Shown here: positions 44,596-46,174 of the stretch, piece after piece
Layout: the number at the start of each line of letters is the position of its first letter
How positions within the stretch are numbered: position 1 is the first letter of the stretch
Assembly (NCBI RefSeq): GCF_018598585.1
Contig: NZ_JAHESD010000050.1
Coordinates: 1 to 46,174, forward strand
Reading direction: 5' to 3'
Origin: Chryseosolibacter indicum
GTDB taxonomy: Bacteria > Bacteroidota > Bacteroidia > Cytophagales > Cyclobacteriaceae
DNA length: 46,174 nt
Notes under the pieces: generated by a model
Database searches by the model: none
Told to the model about the DNA's origin: nothing
The model's input: the letters and a program-made list of their open reading frames with translations, nothing else
Made by a program: the position numbers and the translations under genes

Positions 44596-46174
44596 TTATT
44601 TGTTGTTAGATGGCAGACTTTCGCACGTTAATACGTAAGGAAGATCTTTGTCTACATACGTCTCCCATTCATCCTTACTTAAGTTGCGAGGTAGAAATCC
44701 ACATAAAATACCCGACATGGTTTGTATTCTTGTCGGCCATGCATGAATCGTCTGATCTACCTGTCCAACCCTTGTTTCCTTTACACTTTGAATGCCTGCA
44801 ATAAGTTGTTCATCATCGGGAGTAAAGGCAACATTCCATACCCAATCATGATCGCTTAAAACAATGGGTTGTTTGGTTAGATCTTTGTAGTTCCAAAGGC
44901 GAACAGTAAAGTCTTTACTCGCCGTTGCCATGAACGTTCCTGCATTATTGAATTTTATGTGTTCAATATTTGAAGTGTGACCTGTAAGCGGACGGGAGAG
45001 GATGCCATTGTCAACAAAGAACACTTGCCCGTTTGTATTACCAATCACTATCTTCTTATCCGGAGTAAAACAAATTGACGTAAGACTTGCATTGGAGACT
45101 TTAATCGCTGATTCAGTAAAATTGTTTTTGATGTCCCATATATAAAGCACCCCATTAATTCCTGCTCCTGCAAGTTTACTTCCGTCAGCACTTAGGTCAA
45201 GTGATGTGATTCTTTCTCTGGGAGAAATAATTTCTTTTGCGGTGCTTAGGTCAGAATAACGGATACTTTTACCTGAATTATCTCTTGCATAAAATCCTTT
45301 TCCATCAGGGGTAAAGTGTATATCATCGATGTCAGATTTAAAACCAAAAATCTTTTTGGGAGCCTGATCGGGTTTATTCAGGTTATACAGTTCTGCGTAA
45401 TTCTGATCGGGGTTTTTAGGATAACTTCCTCCGGCAACTAATAATGATTCATCAGGACTAATGTCCAATGAAAATACGAGGTAATCATTGTTAGGATTAT
45501 TATCACTAACGCGGTCAGCAACTATCTCAAGGGCCCGCCATTGACCATTTATGTAACTCCATTGGATTATTTTTCCATCACTGCCACCAGAGAAAATATG
45601 ATTGCCATCGCTTCGCGTTTCAAGCGCCCTTGCGCCACCTTTTTTATGTCCTTCAAGACTTTTGGTAAGCGTGTGATTTTGTGTTCTTAAAGCGTAGAAC
45701 AAACCATTGTAGATGTCATTGTCATAGTCGTAATCTCCGTACGCTTTGTTAAAGTTATAGGCTTGCTGCGCCAGTAATGATTGCTGATCAGGATCACTTG
45801 ACAGTTCTTTAGACTTAATGGCCATAGCTTTTGCAATGGCAATGTATCGCCTCTTGTCGGCCAAGGCTTTCTGTGCCTTTGCTTCTTGTTCTTTTTCTAC
45901 AGCAAGGTCACGGGCCTGAAGTGCATTTTGCTCTTCTATCTCCGCCCTTTGTTTCTGAGCATTTGCCAGCTCCTCATTATCGCGCGCGAGCTGAGCATTT
46001 CTGATAGCGAGGTCTTTCTGTATCTCCGCTTCTGTTTGAGCAATCCGGGCTGAATCACGCGCTATTAACGCAATGTGCTCCTGACGTTTTGCTTCTGCGG
46101 CCGCCGTTTTTGGCTGTTGTGGATTTTTTTGGTCCCGCGTTTTTTTTTTTTATTCGTTTTGTGTTTGTCTGTGA
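44596..46174 (-). CDS. Coiled-coil WD40-repeat protein (5' end outside window)
   Basis: The frame is open from the window edge to a stop at 44596. A start inside the window (TTG 45864) would cut the coiled coil, so the true start lies further upstream. The N-terminal visible part (about 45865-46110) is a long Ala/Glu/Gln/Lys-rich helix, a coiled coil. A QQAYNFNKAYGDYDYDNDIYNGLFYAL block follows, then at least six WD40 blades, including GHKKGGARALETRSDGN and GHTSNIEHIKFNNAGTFMATASKD. The C-terminus ends LPRNLSKDEWETYVDKDLPYVLTC, a tail typical of Bacteroidota WD40 proteins. The extreme 5' side is described as possibly low-quality sequence. Probably a scaffold protein for the cluster. Confidence 0.75.

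Noticed and set aside
45862-45864. TTG at 45864 as the true start of the WD40 gene
   Set aside because: The same frame stays open with coiled-coil composition to the window edge, so the start lies outside.

Overview
The window comes from a moderately AT-rich member of the Bacteroidota, most likely a Cytophagales-type bacterium. This rests on four things seen in the sequence: an Alternative Complex III (act) operon fused to a caa3/aa3-type cytochrome oxidase operon, the long two-part form of IspG, a giant secreted protein with a type IX secretion (T9SS) C-terminal sorting domain, and a fragment that looks like the end of gliding-motility ATPase GldA. Matches to the Bacteroidota -7 element TAnnTTTG occur in several leaders, and Shine-Dalgarno sites are largely absent, as usual in this phylum. 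The species cannot be named from the sequence.

Layout. 1-2488: tail of a GldA-like ABC ATPase, a membrane-anchored serine hydrolase (minus strand) and a TIGR02757-family protein. 2489-3016: long leader without a gene. 3017-14535: actABCDEF-coxB-coxA, the quinol:cytochrome c oxidoreductase and its partner oxidase core. 14555-14602: strong hairpin terminator. 14615-18280: ctaA, ctaB, two subunit III paralogues and subunit IV. 18306-18340: second strong terminator. 18346-19971: oxidase-assembly-like genes (a SCO-like protein without copper ligands, DUF420, a small CxxC membrane protein, DUF983). 20002-26119: a very large NtrY-like histidine kinase and an FtsX/MacB-type permease. 26156-27642: mlaF/mlaE-like lipid ABC transporter (minus). 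27706-32464: an SDR, a structured intergenic element, ispG, a small membrane protein, a YjbR-like protein and a lipoprotein. 32461-35573 (minus): a SRAP-fold protein lacking its catalytic residues, a YheT-like hydrolase, a YfiT/DinB-like protein and TerC. 35757-46174 (minus): a four-gene surface cluster read in the order WD40 protein (5' end outside the window), TPR plus outer-membrane barrel, beta-propeller-like lipoprotein, and a 2143-residue T9SS cargo protein.

How the genes work together. ActA-F oxidise menaquinol and pass electrons through haem c to the CuA site of CoxB and the haem a3/CuB site of CoxA. CtaB and CtaA make haem O and haem A for that oxidase. The DUF420, SCO-like and CxxC proteins are placed as assembly factors. 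The two internal terminators divide the respiratory run into three blocks, with almost no room for a promoter after either one. That suggests attenuation or read-through control.

The observations most worth a second look are the three-way loss of catalytic residues in the SRAP protein, the SCO-like protein without a CxxxC motif, the six-haem ActA, the multi-branched structured element before ispG, and the surface cluster at the right end. The last ~75 bases look like low-quality contig end.
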